From the IMG/VR virus record IMGVR_UViG_3300031730_000003, positions 1 through 64,000 of that record: a stretch of DNA of 64,000 nucleotides, one strand, 5' to 3'. Both the position numbers and the translations under genes were made by a program. The notes under the pieces were generated by a model that saw only the letters and a program-made list of their open reading frames with translations, was not told where the DNA came from and made no database searches. This document shows, in pieces, positions 50,318-57,981 of this stretch; position 1 is the first letter of the stretch; every line of letters starts with the position of its first letter. This stretch comes from a virus.

Positions 50318-50829
50318 GCCGGCGGTTTCCATTGGACGGTGTTTGTCGCCTCTGCCCACAGGGCATTGGCATGCTCGACAAACCCTTTGGGCGGCGTCTC
50401 CCACCCCTCTCTGAAGCATGTCACCCCATCTGAGAATCGATGCCCTAGAGACGGCTTTAGCCAGCCCGTCACCGCGTCTTCTGCCTCGTGATCGGCATCT
50501 CCGTACCAGCCGATCGGGGCATAGCCATGCGCAGCGGGAGGTGGTGCGACTCCGACAAGAAGGATACGGGCGCTGACGACCCCGCCAGGCCGCGCCGCCT
50601 TCCACATTTTCTCGAATGTCTCATAGTCGAAGGCGTCAATAGGCTTGACCTCTACCAGGATCTTAAACTCCGGCAGGAGGAAGTCTGGCGACCATAAGCC
50701 CAAGTCGAAGGGCTCGTACTCGTGCTCCCAGCCCAGCGCATCGAAGAAGGCCGCCCACCGCGCTTCCAAGCGGCTGCGATACATGCGTCCGCGGTAGAGG
50801 GTCGGGATCGCTGCGATGGTGTATTTCAT
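50314..50829 (-). CDS. PD-(D/E)XK nuclease
   Basis: 171 residues. YRSRLEARWAAFFDALG gives Glu22, and WSPDFLLPEFKILVEVKPI gives Asp49, Glu60 and Lys62: E, PD and ExK in the correct order for a restriction-like nuclease fold of the phage/T7 endonuclease I type. C-terminal WETPPKGFVEHANALW is unassigned. Encoded with replication genes, so branch-cutting or concatemer processing is likely. Confidence 0.75.
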   Translation of the reverse strand: MKYTIAAIPTLYRGRMYRSRLEARWAAFFDALGWEHEYEPFDLGLWSPDFLLPEFKILVEVKPIDAFDYETFEKMWKAARPGGVVSARILLVGVAPPPAAHGYAPIGWYGDADHEAEDAVTGWLKPSLGHRFSDGVTCFREGWETPPKGFVEHANALWAEATNTVQWKPPA

Positions 50830-51050
50830 GCCACCGTTCCATCGAGCATGAGTGCGGTCAACTGTCGTAATTGTTGACCAGTGCCGGTGGATTCCTCCAT
50901 GGCTTCGTAGTAGCCAGGACGGCTTTCCTGCAGCCAAACGATGAACGCGACAGCAAATTGGCGCCTCGCTTCGCACATCTGGTCATATCGTGAAGGGGGA
51001 ACGGCCTTGCCATTACCGTCGGACGCAACTAGGTTGTCGTCGCTAGTCAT
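50826..51050 (-). CDS. Small hypothetical protein
   Basis: 74 residues from ATG 51050. Polar N-terminus, then helical QMCEARRQFAVAFIVWLQES and GQQLRQLTALMLDG. ATGA overlap downstream. Gap 51051-51155 shows nothing clear. Confidence 0.55.
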   Translation of the reverse strand: MTSDDNLVASDGNGKAVPPSRYDQMCEARRQFAVAFIVWLQESRPGYYEAMEESTGTGQQLRQLTALMLDGTVA

Positions 51051-51155
51051 CGCGAAACTCCACTTCGTTGATGAGCCTACTCCCCGAGGAGCCAACCTCG
51101 GTCAGTTACAGAGCAGCCGCCTTTCGCCGGGGCGGCTGTTTCTGCGTCTGGAACC

Positions 51156-51416
51156 TTACCGCCGTGACAGATGTGTGTCTAGCGCTCTCCGCATTGCCCG
51201 CCCACGCGGCCCCAGGTGCGCCTGCCGCAGCCCGCGCTCGAAGCTCATGGCCACCAGCCCAGCGCCCGGGAAGCGCACCCACAGCGCCCGTATCAGCGCC
51301 TCCATGGGCGGGCCGGTGATCGGGCGGAAGGACCCGTCCTCGGGCAGCCAGCGGACCAGGGCGACCTCGTTGGGTGTCAGGGAGCGGAGCTCGGCGGGGA
51401 TGTCAGCGGCGAGCAC
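51156..51416 (-). CDS. Hypothetical protein beside RuvC-like gene
   Basis: 86 residues from GTG 51416, immediately after the resolvase stop. IPAELRSLTPNEVALVRWLP, then a helical basic region (PMEALIRALWVRFPG; RQAHLGPRGRAMRRALDTH). Function unknown; same operon. Confidence 0.55.
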   Translation of the reverse strand: MLAADIPAELRSLTPNEVALVRWLPEDGSFRPITGPPMEALIRALWVRFPGAGLVAMSFERGLRQAHLGPRGRAMRRALDTHLSRR

Positions 51417-51992
51417 CTATGCTGCCTTCCCCCACTGCAGGTCCGCCAGCCGGTGCCGACGATCGTGCTCGAGCAGAACCATGGCGTCCGCCACGTCGTC
51501 GCGCCTGTCCCCCGCCGGCAGCCAGCCCTTGCGGATCGCCCAGGCCAGCGCCTCGGCCTTGGTCGCCTTGGTCGCAGTCTTGCGGATGATCTTCCCGGCG
51601 CTGTCCCGCTGGTGGAAGCGGCCGCGGCCAAGGATGGCGGCGCGCGCCTGGGACTCGTTGTAGTCGACCGCCTGGATCCCATGGTTGCCGGCCACGACGT
51701 TGACCAGGAAGCTCAGCCCGAAGGAGGACCGCAGGCTGGTCTGCAGCACGGTCGCGTTGCCCTTCTCGTCCTTCTTCGCCACCGCCGTCGCCGGCACCCA
51801 CACGATGCGGTCGGGCCGGTGCGCCGTCACCAGGTCGTCCAGCGTGTTGAATGCGGCCACGCCCAGCGCGTTCAGATCGGCGATGCCAGGGAGCGCCACC
51901 AGCCCGCACGCCGGAGCATGGTCGCGCAGCCCCGCACAAGCCCAGCCAAGCCGCCTGGCCGTCAGGTCGACAGCGAGGGTGCGGGCGCTCAG
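51417..51992 (-). CDS. RuvC-like Holliday junction resolvase, probable CTG start
   Basis: 191 residues if started at CTG 51992, which overlaps the preceding stop as CTGA, like the ATGA/GTGA overlaps elsewhere. Motif I (LAVDLTARRLGWA) carries the first catalytic Asp and lies between CTG and the first standard start (GTG 51899). The C-terminal DVADAMVLLEH holds the last acidic residue, and RKTATKATKAEALAWAIRKG the basic helix. An in-frame TGA closes the frame just before the CTG, so no ATG, GTG or TTG can include motif I. It resolves branched phage DNA. Confidence 0.7.
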   Translation of the reverse strand: MSARTLAVDLTARRLGWACAGLRDHAPACGLVALPGIADLNALGVAAFNTLDDLVTAHRPDRIVWVPATAVAKKDEKGNATVLQTSLRSSFGLSFLVNVVAGNHGIQAVDYNESQARAAILGRGRFHQRDSAGKIIRKTATKATKAEALAWAIRKGWLPAGDRRDDVADAMVLLEHDRRHRLADLQWGKAA

Positions 51993-52543
51993 GCTGCGGC
52001 CTCAGCGGCCCTCTGGCGGCCTCCACGGGGCTTCGCGTCGGCCTGTTTGACCGGGGGCTCGCCGAACTCCACGCCGTATTCGACCCAGCCGTTTTGCCAG
52101 GACACGTACTCCGCATCGCCCGGCGTGTGCGGGTTCAGCGATGCCAGGCCGCCCGCCTTGCAGCAGTCGTAGCCGTGGCAGAACGCCCGCGCCTCCAGCA
52201 TCGCCTGCTCAGCCAGCGCCGTGCTCGGCGCCACCTGCTCCGGCATGTCCATCAGCGCGCCCTGCGGCTGCTCGTCCGTGCCGGCCTTCCAAAGCTGGAT
52301 GCGCTCGTAGCCCGCCATCTTCGCCAGCGACGCGTAGTGCGCCTCCCGCGTCTCGTCCGGCAGCTTCGCCATCTTGCGGATCTCGGCGACCGCCGAAGCC
52401 GGCTCGCCTGCGTCCGTCGCCCGCTTCAGCGCCGCGCGGATCTTCCCGACCGCCGTGTCCTTGATCCGCGTCTGCTCCGCGCAGATCGCCATGATCTCGT
52501 AGTACTCCTCGCGCTTCAGGCCGTTCGATTGGGCGTCAGGCAT
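51989..52543 (-). CDS. Helical protein with RMF-like C-terminus
   Basis: 184 residues from ATG 52543 with AAGGAA upstream. REEYYEIMAICAEQTRIKD, then a helical region (IRAALKRATDAGEPASAVAE). The C-terminal third, CHGYDCCKAGGLASLNP and WQNGWVEY, resembles a ribosome modulation factor-like segment. Overlaps the HTH gene upstream by eight bases. Function unknown. Confidence 0.55.
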   Translation of the reverse strand: MPDAQSNGLKREEYYEIMAICAEQTRIKDTAVGKIRAALKRATDAGEPASAVAEIRKMAKLPDETREAHYASLAKMAGYERIQLWKAGTDEQPQGALMDMPEQVAPSTALAEQAMLEARAFCHGYDCCKAGGLASLNPHTPGDAEYVSWQNGWVEYGVEFGEPPVKQADAKPRGGRQRAAEAAA

Positions 52544-52829
52544 GCTGTTGATTCCTTGTGGGTTTGGATTGGCGTCTTTCGATCCGCACGGCATGATCGG
52601 CCGCCACGCGAGCGGCTTCGGTTGCCTTCATGGCTTCGAGCGTGACGCCCTCCAACCCTCGCTTTGCCGCCGCCTTCGCGATGGCCTCGAAGTGCGCCAC
52701 AGGAATGCGGTTGCGGTTTTCCCAAGCGTTGACGGTCGTATACTTGGTTTCCCCTCCCAGGTCGTCGACCAGCATCTGCCTAGTGGGCCAGGCGCGGAGG
52801 AACCAAACGAAGCTTCGCAACTCTGTCAT
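52536..52829 (-). CDS. HTH regulator of the leftward replication operon
   Basis: 97 residues from ATG 52829. WPTRQMLVDDLGGETKYTTV and NAWENRNRIPVAHFEAIAKA form a helix-turn-helix with the spacing of the carph-isopro/Cro-like phage regulators; AAAKRGLEGVTLEAMKA follows. First gene of a minus-strand operon, opposite a plus promoter at 52872, with inverted GCACGATTTT/AATTTCGTGC sites (52842 and 52897) on either side: a likely operator pair. Confidence 0.65.
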   Translation of the reverse strand: MTELRSFVWFLRAWPTRQMLVDDLGGETKYTTVNAWENRNRIPVAHFEAIAKAAAKRGLEGVTLEAMKATEAARVAADHAVRIERRQSKPTRNQQHA

Positions 52830-52841
52830 GTGCAAATGCTC

Positions 52842-52906
52842 GCACGATTTTCTACGGATATCAAGCATGCCTTGCGGGGCGCGTAATTCCGTGTATAATT
52901 TCGTGC
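52842..52906. promoter_or_regulatory. Operator-like inverted pair between divergent operons
   Basis: GCACGATTTT (52842-52851) and AATTTCGTGC (52897-52906) are inverted with two differences. The right copy overlaps the -10 box of the plus promoter; the left copy lies just upstream of the HTH gene start. Consistent with a repressor looping or autoregulating both directions. Confidence 0.35.
52872..52899 (+). promoter_or_regulatory. Sigma70-type promoter for the recombination operon
   Basis: TTGCGG (52872-52877) and a consensus TATAAT (52894-52899) with a 16-base spacer. The start point near 52906 leaves a 25-base leader before ATG 52931. Confidence 0.6.
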
Positions 52907-52930
52907 AGAACCAGCCGACAGGAGAGAGAA

Positions 52931-53005
52931 ATGGCCGCCGTCATCGCGTGCCGGCGCATCTACTTCCACATCCAGGCGCTGAAGCAGAAGGAACCGACCG
53001 CATGA
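52931..53005 (+). CDS. Leader-type short peptide
   Basis: 24 residues (a few hydrophobic and basic residues, VIACRRIYFHIQALKQ) behind GGAGAGAGAA. The stop overlaps the next ATG (ATGA), as in other genes here. Possibly a translational leader rather than a functional protein. Confidence 0.45.
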   Translation: MAAVIACRRIYFHIQALKQKEPTA

Positions 53006-53955
53006 GCGAGAAGCAGGACTGGAAATCTGGGGATTGGGCGGCGGTGCGGATCGTCCGTTTCCCTGCCAGCAACCCGCAATTGGTGGAGATCGAGCGGCCG
53101 GGCAAACCGACAGTGTTGATGTTCGTGGACAGCCTTCACCCGCTGCCGGCCATGGCGGCGGAGGATGTGGGGGTGATCGAGGCGGCTGAGGCTTGGGCAA
53201 CGATATGGTTCCCAAACCCCAATTCCCACCTGATTGGCCTTGTGCCGGAGGTGGCTGACCTACTCGCCGCCGTCCGCGCCCGCGCCAAGACGAAGGAGCC
53301 CCCGCACCCGATCTGCGACCATCCCACGATCTATAACGCCGGGTTCTGCTGCGGCAACACGCCGTGCACGGCTACTGACGGCATGCCCCCCTACGGCATT
53401 GACCTCTCCAACGACGGCTCGGGGCCGGACGTGGAGACGGACGTGGAGAAACCGAAGTTCAAGATCGGCGATCACGTATGGGACGCATTCAAAATGGAAG
53501 GCGTCGTGGAAGAGATCGCAACCTCCGGAGAGCTTGGAGTCCGTTGGCTCAATGGTGGCATGTCTTGGCGCTCACAGCGTAATTTGGCAAACGTTCCGAC
53601 ATCCCCAGACGCACCAGACCCCACCAATTCCGCCCCGGCGCCGGACGTGGAGGCGCTGCGGGAGAAGGTGGTGGAGGCGGCACGGAAAATTCGGACCACG
53701 TATAAGTCCCCGTCCAGTGACTATGTGGACGAATGGCAGCCTCTGTTCATGGCCACCGACGCCCTGAACGCCGCCCTCACGCCGGCGCCCGTCGATCGCG
53801 TGGTGGAGCTGCGGGAGGCGGTTGGCCGGCTGATCCAATACGCCGAGCGCGTCGAGCACGAGAGCAAGGTTGTCGAGCATTACGACATGGCAGCGCATGC
53901 TCGGGACGCCATCACCCGCGCCGAAGCAGCCCTCTCCGCGTTGGGGGACCGGTGA
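53002..53955 (+). CDS. Hypothetical multidomain protein of the recombination operon
   Basis: 317 residues. A beta N-terminus (WAAVRIVRFPASNPQLVEIE), a Cys-rich knuckle (ICDHPTIYNAGFCCGNTPC), a beta middle (KFKIGDHVWDAFKMEGVVEE, a small barrel as in KOW/tudor-like folds) and a helical C-terminus (VVELREAVGRLIQYAERVEH). It precedes the Erf gene with a one-base overlap. Nucleic-acid binding is possible; no family claimed. Confidence 0.6.
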   Translation: MSEKQDWKSGDWAAVRIVRFPASNPQLVEIERPGKPTVLMFVDSLHPLPAMAAEDVGVIEAAEAWATIWFPNPNSHLIGLVPEVADLLAAVRARAKTKEPPHPICDHPTIYNAGFCCGNTPCTATDGMPPYGIDLSNDGSGPDVETDVEKPKFKIGDHVWDAFKMEGVVEEIATSGELGVRWLNGGMSWRSQRNLANVPTSPDAPDPTNSAPAPDVEALREKVVEAARKIRTTYKSPSSDYVDEWQPLFMATDALNAALTPAPVDRVVELREAVGRLIQYAERVEHESKVVEHYDMAAHARDAITRAEAALSALGDR

Positions 53956-54713
53956 TGGCCAACGAAGTCGCCAAGACGCAGGAAGGGGCTGTCGCCGCGC
54001 CGGACTCCATGATGAACTTCATCGCCATGGCGCTGGAGAACCCTGCGATCGACGCGGGCAAGCTGAAGGCCCTACTCGACATGCAGCGCGAAGTGATCGG
54101 TGACCAAGCCAAGGTTGCCTTCAATCAGGCGCTGCACGAGGCCCAGGCTGAGATGCCGCGCGTGAAGAAGACCGGCATGGTCACCCTCGGCGACAAGAAG
54201 GGTGGATACGCCTTCGCGACATGGGCCGACATGGACACCGCGTTGCGTCCTCTGCTGGACAAATACGGCTTCACGCTGTCGTTCGACATGACCGCCAAGG
54301 AAGGCGGGGGCGCCGTTGTTACGGGCACCCTCACGCATGTGGCTGGGCACGGCAAGTCGGTCTCTCTGCCGCTTGCGCTGGACACTGGCCCCGGTCGCAA
54401 CAACCTCCAGGCCATGGGCAGCACCCTCAGCTATGGCAAGCGCTACTGCGCGGAGATGCTGTTCAACATTGTCCGGGAAGGTGCCGATGATGACGGCAAG
54501 CTCGGCGGCACGAAGTTCATCACCGCCGACCAGGTCGCCGAACTCGACGCGCTGCTGAAGGAGGTCGGGCGCGAGGAGGGGCCGTTCCTGGACCGGCTGT
54601 TCTCCGGCGCCGTCCGGTCCTTTGAGGAGGTCGAAGTCGGGGGCGCCTTCATGGCAGCCAAGAGCACGCTCGAAGCCATCCGCGGCCAGCAGCAAAAGAA
54701 GGCAGCCACCTGA
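53955..54713 (+). CDS. erf: Erf-family ssDNA-annealing protein
   Basis: 252 residues. The N-terminal region (VAFNQALHEAQAEMPRVKKT) and YAFATWADMDTALRPLLDKY match the Erf single-strand annealing family, followed by the core FTLSFDMTAKEGGGAVVTGT, LTHVAGHGKSVSLPL and SYGKRYCAEMLFNIV. A linker leads to a C-terminal helical part (FITADQVAELDALLKEVGRE). It pairs complementary strands exposed by the exonuclease that follows. ATG 53955 shares a base with the upstream stop. Confidence 0.85.
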   Translation: MANEVAKTQEGAVAAPDSMMNFIAMALENPAIDAGKLKALLDMQREVIGDQAKVAFNQALHEAQAEMPRVKKTGMVTLGDKKGGYAFATWADMDTALRPLLDKYGFTLSFDMTAKEGGGAVVTGTLTHVAGHGKSVSLPLALDTGPGRNNLQAMGSTLSYGKRYCAEMLFNIVREGADDDGKLGGTKFITADQVAELDALLKEVGREEGPFLDRLFSGAVRSFEEVEVGGAFMAAKSTLEAIRGQQQKKAAT

Positions 54714-55486
54714 TGCCCGTCATCGATTGGAAGCTTCAGCAGGGCAGCCTCGAATGGTACAAAGCGCGGGCCGGCATTCCCACGGCGTCTGAATTCGATT
54801 CGGTTTTGACCCCCAAGACCGAAAAGCTCTCCGAGAGCAGGCACAAATATGCGGCCCGCCTGATCTGCGAGCGGCTGCTGAAGTGGCAGGCCGACAGCCT
54901 CGACAAGATCCAGCACATCGCCGACGGCAAGGAGAACGAGCCCATTGCGGTCGCCCGGCTTGAACTCGTGCACGACATCGAGACGCTGCCGGTCGGGTTC
55001 ATCCGCACCAACGATCTGCGGTTCGGCGCCAGTCCTGATCGGGTGTCCTCGGTCAGCGCCGATCTGCTGCGAGTCGGAATCGTGATCGAGGCGAAGTCCC
55101 CCACGATCCCGAAGCAGATGGAATACCTGCTGTTCGGCCACGACGCGGAATATCGCTGCCAGGTCGCCGGCCAGCTTCTGGTGGCCGAAGCCGACAAGGC
55201 GATCTTCCACTCCTACAACCCGCGCATGCCGGACTACACCGTCGAGACCGGCCGCGACGAGCCCTTCATCGCCAAGCTGAAGGACGCCCTGGAGCGCTTC
55301 TCGGACGAACTGGAGGCCCTGGAGGTCAAGGCGCGGTCCCTGGGGCTCTATCAGGCCTTTGAGGCCCTGGCGACGCCTCTGGACGCTGAGCGGGCCGATC
55401 TGCTGAGCGCTGCCGAGCTCGACGAGTTCCTGGATGGTGACGGGCAGCCGATGAGCTTCGGCGAGGCCCGGATGAGAGGAGGCTGA
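54713..55486 (+). CDS. YqaJ / lambda-exonuclease-type recombination nuclease
   Basis: 257 residues. QQGSLEWYKARAGIPTASEF is the family start. FGASPDRVSSVSADLLRVGI and EAKSPTIPKQMEYLLFGHDA provide the Asp, Glu and Lys of the PD-(D/E)XK site, followed by YRCQVAGQLLVAEADKAIF. Two-component partner of the Erf annealase just upstream (TGATG overlap). Generates 3' single strands from double-strand ends. Confidence 0.85.
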   Translation: MPVIDWKLQQGSLEWYKARAGIPTASEFDSVLTPKTEKLSESRHKYAARLICERLLKWQADSLDKIQHIADGKENEPIAVARLELVHDIETLPVGFIRTNDLRFGASPDRVSSVSADLLRVGIVIEAKSPTIPKQMEYLLFGHDAEYRCQVAGQLLVAEADKAIFHSYNPRMPDYTVETGRDEPFIAKLKDALERFSDELEALEVKARSLGLYQAFEALATPLDAERADLLSAAELDEFLDGDGQPMSFGEARMRGG

Positions 55487-55487
55487 G

Positions 55488-55847
55488 ATGCACCCCTTAG
55501 AAACCGCCGCCCGCCTAGCCGCCAGCGCCAAGGACGCGCCGGAGTTGAACCGCGATGACGTGCCGCCCAGCTTTGCGCGCGGCGTCGCCGAAGCGGCGGC
55601 GTGGATCGAGGCGCAGATCCGGATGGTGCCGGTGGAGGACGAGTTCCAGCGGGGCGTGCGGGCTGGGTTGGAGGCGGCGGCGAAGGCGTTCGACGGCTTC
55701 CGTTTCCACAAGGACACGATGGAACTCGTCAGATGCGGCCGCGCAAACGTGCTGATGATCGTGCCACGCGAGGCGAGGGCGCAGGTTCAAGCCGCCATCC
55801 GCACCCTCTCCCCCGACGCTGTGACCGATGGAGGTGGGGATGTCTGA
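55488..55847 (+). CDS. Hypothetical protein of the plus operon
   Basis: 119 residues. AARLAASAKDAPELNRDDVP, then FARGVAEAAAWIEAQIRMVP and FQRGVRAGLEAAAKAFDGFR, ending TDGGGDV. The terminal DGGGD is encoded by an 18-base sequence that also serves as ribosome site of the next gene and is repeated at 56263. Function unknown. Confidence 0.55.
   Translation: MHPLETAARLAASAKDAPELNRDDVPPSFARGVAEAAAWIEAQIRMVPVEDEFQRGVRAGLEAAAKAFDGFRFHKDTMELVRCGRANVLMIVPREARAQVQAAIRTLSPDAVTDGGGDV
55825..55842 (+). repeat. Repeated gene-junction cassette, copy 1
   Basis: CCGATGGAGGTGGGGATG, ending in the ATG of the next gene. It occurs again at 56263-56280. The cassette encodes Asp-Gly-Gly-Gly-Asp in the upstream frame and supplies GGAGG for the downstream gene. 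Confidence 0.7.
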
Positions 55848-56022
55848 GTTCATGTGCCAACGTTGCGAGGACAGCGGTTACATCACCGTCCGCAACACCT
55901 TCCCCATGTCCTATGTCGGACCCGGTTCTCCGCCTGATTACGCGACCGGGGTATGCGAGGCAAAATGCACGGCATGCCGGTTTCCATTTCGTCAGCATCA
56001 GGAAGATAAGGGAGACGAATAA
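55840..56022 (+). CDS. Zinc-knuckle protein
   Basis: 60 residues from ATG 55840 (GGAGG seven bases upstream). FMCQRCEDSGYITV, VCEAKCTACRFPF: two CxxC-type pairs, a small zinc-binding domain. Function unknown. Confidence 0.65.
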   Translation: MSEFMCQRCEDSGYITVRNTFPMSYVGPGSPPDYATGVCEAKCTACRFPFRQHQEDKGDE

Positions 56023-56288
56023 TGACCGAAAGCGCATGGCTTATCGAGGCGCCAGGGCAGTTCTATTTGCGCGCCGGGCAGGTCGGGCATTCATGGGAGT
56101 TCAAGTGGACCGACGACGCCAACCAAGCACTGCGGTTTGCCTCGCAGCAGCAGGCCGACGCTACCATGATGGCGGTCCGTCAATTGAGTCCAGCGCTCTT
56201 TGATTTCGCACGCACCTTGCGAGACGCGCATGCAATCGAACACGGCTTCCTCACCACCACTGCCGATGGAGGTGGGGATGGCCGGTGA
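56022..56288 (+). CDS. Hypothetical phage protein
   Basis: 88 residues. AWLIEAPGQFYLRAGQVG, WKWTDDANQALRF (aromatic-rich, close to a phage family with the pattern YWLIE-x-P-x-YL), then MMAVRQLSPALFDFARTLRD. The stop region uses the repeated DGGGD cassette. Function unknown. Confidence 0.6.
   Translation: MTESAWLIEAPGQFYLRAGQVGHSWEFKWTDDANQALRFASQQQADATMMAVRQLSPALFDFARTLRDAHAIEHGFLTTTADGGGDGR
56263..56280 (+). repeat. Repeated gene-junction cassette, copy 2
   Basis: CCGATGGAGGTGGGGATG again, identical in 18 bases to copy 1 at 55825, supplying the ATG (56278) of the following gene. Confidence 0.7.
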
Positions 56289-56634
56289 TCCGAGGTTGGG
56301 AATCATCAAGAGCTACTGCCGAGACCGAACGTTTGAGGTATTCTCGAACGATTGGTGGCTGGGCTTGCTCGGGGTGCTGGATGTCCATGCGTGGGTGGTC
56401 GCCGCCTCCCCACCGGCGCAGGGAGGAGTGGTGGTCAGGGTCGCGCTCAGCATGACGCCAGGCGGCCAATGGGACGCGGTGGGGTCAAGCGCGTTCAGCG
56501 ACGAAGAGGCTTTGAGAGAACTGCGCAACTATATGCCTGATAGTGCCGTCGTCGTGGGATGGCTCAATGCTCCGGTAGTGCCGCCGGGACCAATCGAGAT
56601 CCCCGCCAGCGTGTCGGCGGGAGAGGGAACATGA
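56278..56634 (+). CDS. Hypothetical protein
   Basis: 118 residues from ATG 56278. YCRDRTFEVFSNDWWLGLLG and VHAWVVAASPPAQGGVVVRV, then an acidic helical segment. The start uses the repeated cassette. Function unknown. Confidence 0.55.
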   Translation: MAGDPRLGIIKSYCRDRTFEVFSNDWWLGLLGVLDVHAWVVAASPPAQGGVVVRVALSMTPGGQWDAVGSSAFSDEEALRELRNYMPDSAVVVGWLNAPVVPPGPIEIPASVSAGEGT

Positions 56635-56936
56635 CGGACCATTTCCGCATCTCTGGTCCGGCGGTGATCAGCTTCAGCGGTGGACGGACGAGCGCCTACA
56701 TGCTGCACCGCGCCCTCAAGAGCACGATCGCAGCGCCCGGTGATCTTGGCTTCGGTCCGCGCGCGGTAATGGCATGCCATGAATCTGACGACGCTCATTG
56801 TATCGGATGGCTGGTCAACCAACTCGGCCCCGGCAACAACATCGGTCTGCGCATACTGATGATGTCCTGCGAGAACGCCAGGGCGATCAAGCTCCGCGGC
56901 GAACAGCACGAGACATTCGAGGATACGTTGCCATGA
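56631..56936 (+). CDS. Chimeric PAPS-reductase-type N-terminus / DUF6283-like protein
   Basis: 101 residues; ATGA overlap. The start, PAVISFSGGRTSAYML, is the ATP-pyrophosphatase loop (SGGxTS) of phosphoadenosine-phosphosulfate reductases, normally followed by about 200 more residues. Here after about residue 33 the sequence changes to RAVMACHESDDAHCIGWLVN, resembling the C-terminal half of the zinc-binding DUF6283 family. Neither half is complete. It may be a recombination product that keeps a reading frame, or a small protein that reuses the loop. Confidence 0.5.
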   Translation: MTDHFRISGPAVISFSGGRTSAYMLHRALKSTIAAPGDLGFGPRAVMACHESDDAHCIGWLVNQLGPGNNIGLRILMMSCENARAIKLRGEQHETFEDTLP

Positions 56937-57337
56937 CCAAAGCCTGCGAGCCGGCGGACACGGCGATGGATGGGTGCGGGCCACCCCAACATCTGCGCGG
57001 CGCGGACACCATGCACTACGTGCAATGCCGCAATCGCGATCCGGAAATTTCTCGCTGGATACCGGACTACGCCGACACGCCCGAGGGCGGCTTCTGGTGG
57101 CATGGGCGTCGAGATGTGTCGCCTCGCATGATGGCCGATTGGGGTTATCGCTACATCTGCGCAGTCCCCTCCCCGGCCGAACTGGCTGCCCTGGTGCGGG
57201 CGGCTCGGGCGGCAAAGCAATGGCAAGAACGCCGTGTATCTGGCCAAGTCGCTACGTTCCACTCAACGATCGACGATCTCGTATTGGCCGATCTCAACAC
57301 CGCCCTCCAGCCCTTCGAAGGAGTTGCCGATGTCTGA
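56933..57337 (+). CDS. Hypothetical protein
   Basis: 134 residues; ATGA overlap. Cys pairs in TKACEPADTAMDGCGPP, then MHYVQCRNRDPEISRW, WIPDYADTPEGGFWWHGRRD and a helical C-terminus. Function unknown. Confidence 0.55.
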   Translation: MTKACEPADTAMDGCGPPQHLRGADTMHYVQCRNRDPEISRWIPDYADTPEGGFWWHGRRDVSPRMMADWGYRYICAVPSPAELAALVRAARAAKQWQERRVSGQVATFHSTIDDLVLADLNTALQPFEGVADV

Positions 57338-57725
57338 TCGTAGCGCACTGCTGGCGTTGGCTGCGCGGGCGGAAGCGGGTGGGGATGCGGCGCTTTCCAG
57401 GGATGTTTGGATCATGCTGGGGTGGCGTGAAAAGAAGGCACACAACGGCTGGATTCCGCCGGAAAGACCGCAACAAGTCCGAGACTTGGTATGGGGCCCC
57501 CGCCCCAATCTTCAAACCTCGCTCGACGCGCAGGCGGAGTTGCCGGGGCGGATCAGGTCCGTGATGAACTGCGCGCCAGCTTCACCTGGGTCATGGATTG
57601 CATGGGCTGCTACTAGCGCGAACGCGGAAGGACTTCCCGCGTCTGCCCCGACCGAATCGCTGGCAAGGCTCGGGGCACTTCTCCGCGCCCTGGCCGCAGC
57701 CAAGGAGGACGGGGATGGAGAGTGA
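57330..57725 (+). CDS. Conserved phage protein (DUF2591-like start)
   Basis: 131 residues from ATG 57330, overlapping the previous gene by eight bases. LLALAARAEAGGDAALSRDV followed by LGWREKKAHNGW and ALLRALAAAK. This start is common to short phage proteins of unknown function that occur beside recombination genes. Confidence 0.6.
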   Translation: MSDRSALLALAARAEAGGDAALSRDVWIMLGWREKKAHNGWIPPERPQQVRDLVWGPRPNLQTSLDAQAELPGRIRSVMNCAPASPGSWIAWAATSANAEGLPASAPTESLARLGALLRALAAAKEDGDGE

Positions 57726-57981
57726 CGGAATTCCAGTGCATCCGGTGCAGACCGGCTTTCGAGGCGGCCAAGCGCCTCAGTCGGTCACGCTACGGGCGTA
57801 TGAGGTCTACAGCGAGATATACAGCCCGCAGCCGGCCATGATTGAGGACGGCTGCCGGGGCGGCTTCAGCACTGGAGAACTGGTCGCGTTCCTCTACGCG
57901 AGGTCGTTCCCCAAGGCTGAATGGCGCAGGCGATTTGATGAGGCCGTGCGCGGAATGAAAGGATTTGGCCGCCATGCCTGA
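57715..57981 (+). CDS. Conserved phage protein
   Basis: 88 residues from ATG 57715. YEVYSEIYSPQPAMIEDGCR, GFSTGELVAFLYARSFPKAE and a helical end match a recurring short phage protein. Function unknown. It overlaps the next gene by eight bases. Confidence 0.6.
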   Translation: MESDGIPVHPVQTGFRGGQAPQSVTLRAYEVYSEIYSPQPAMIEDGCRGGFSTGELVAFLYARSFPKAEWRRRFDEAVRGMKGFGRHA

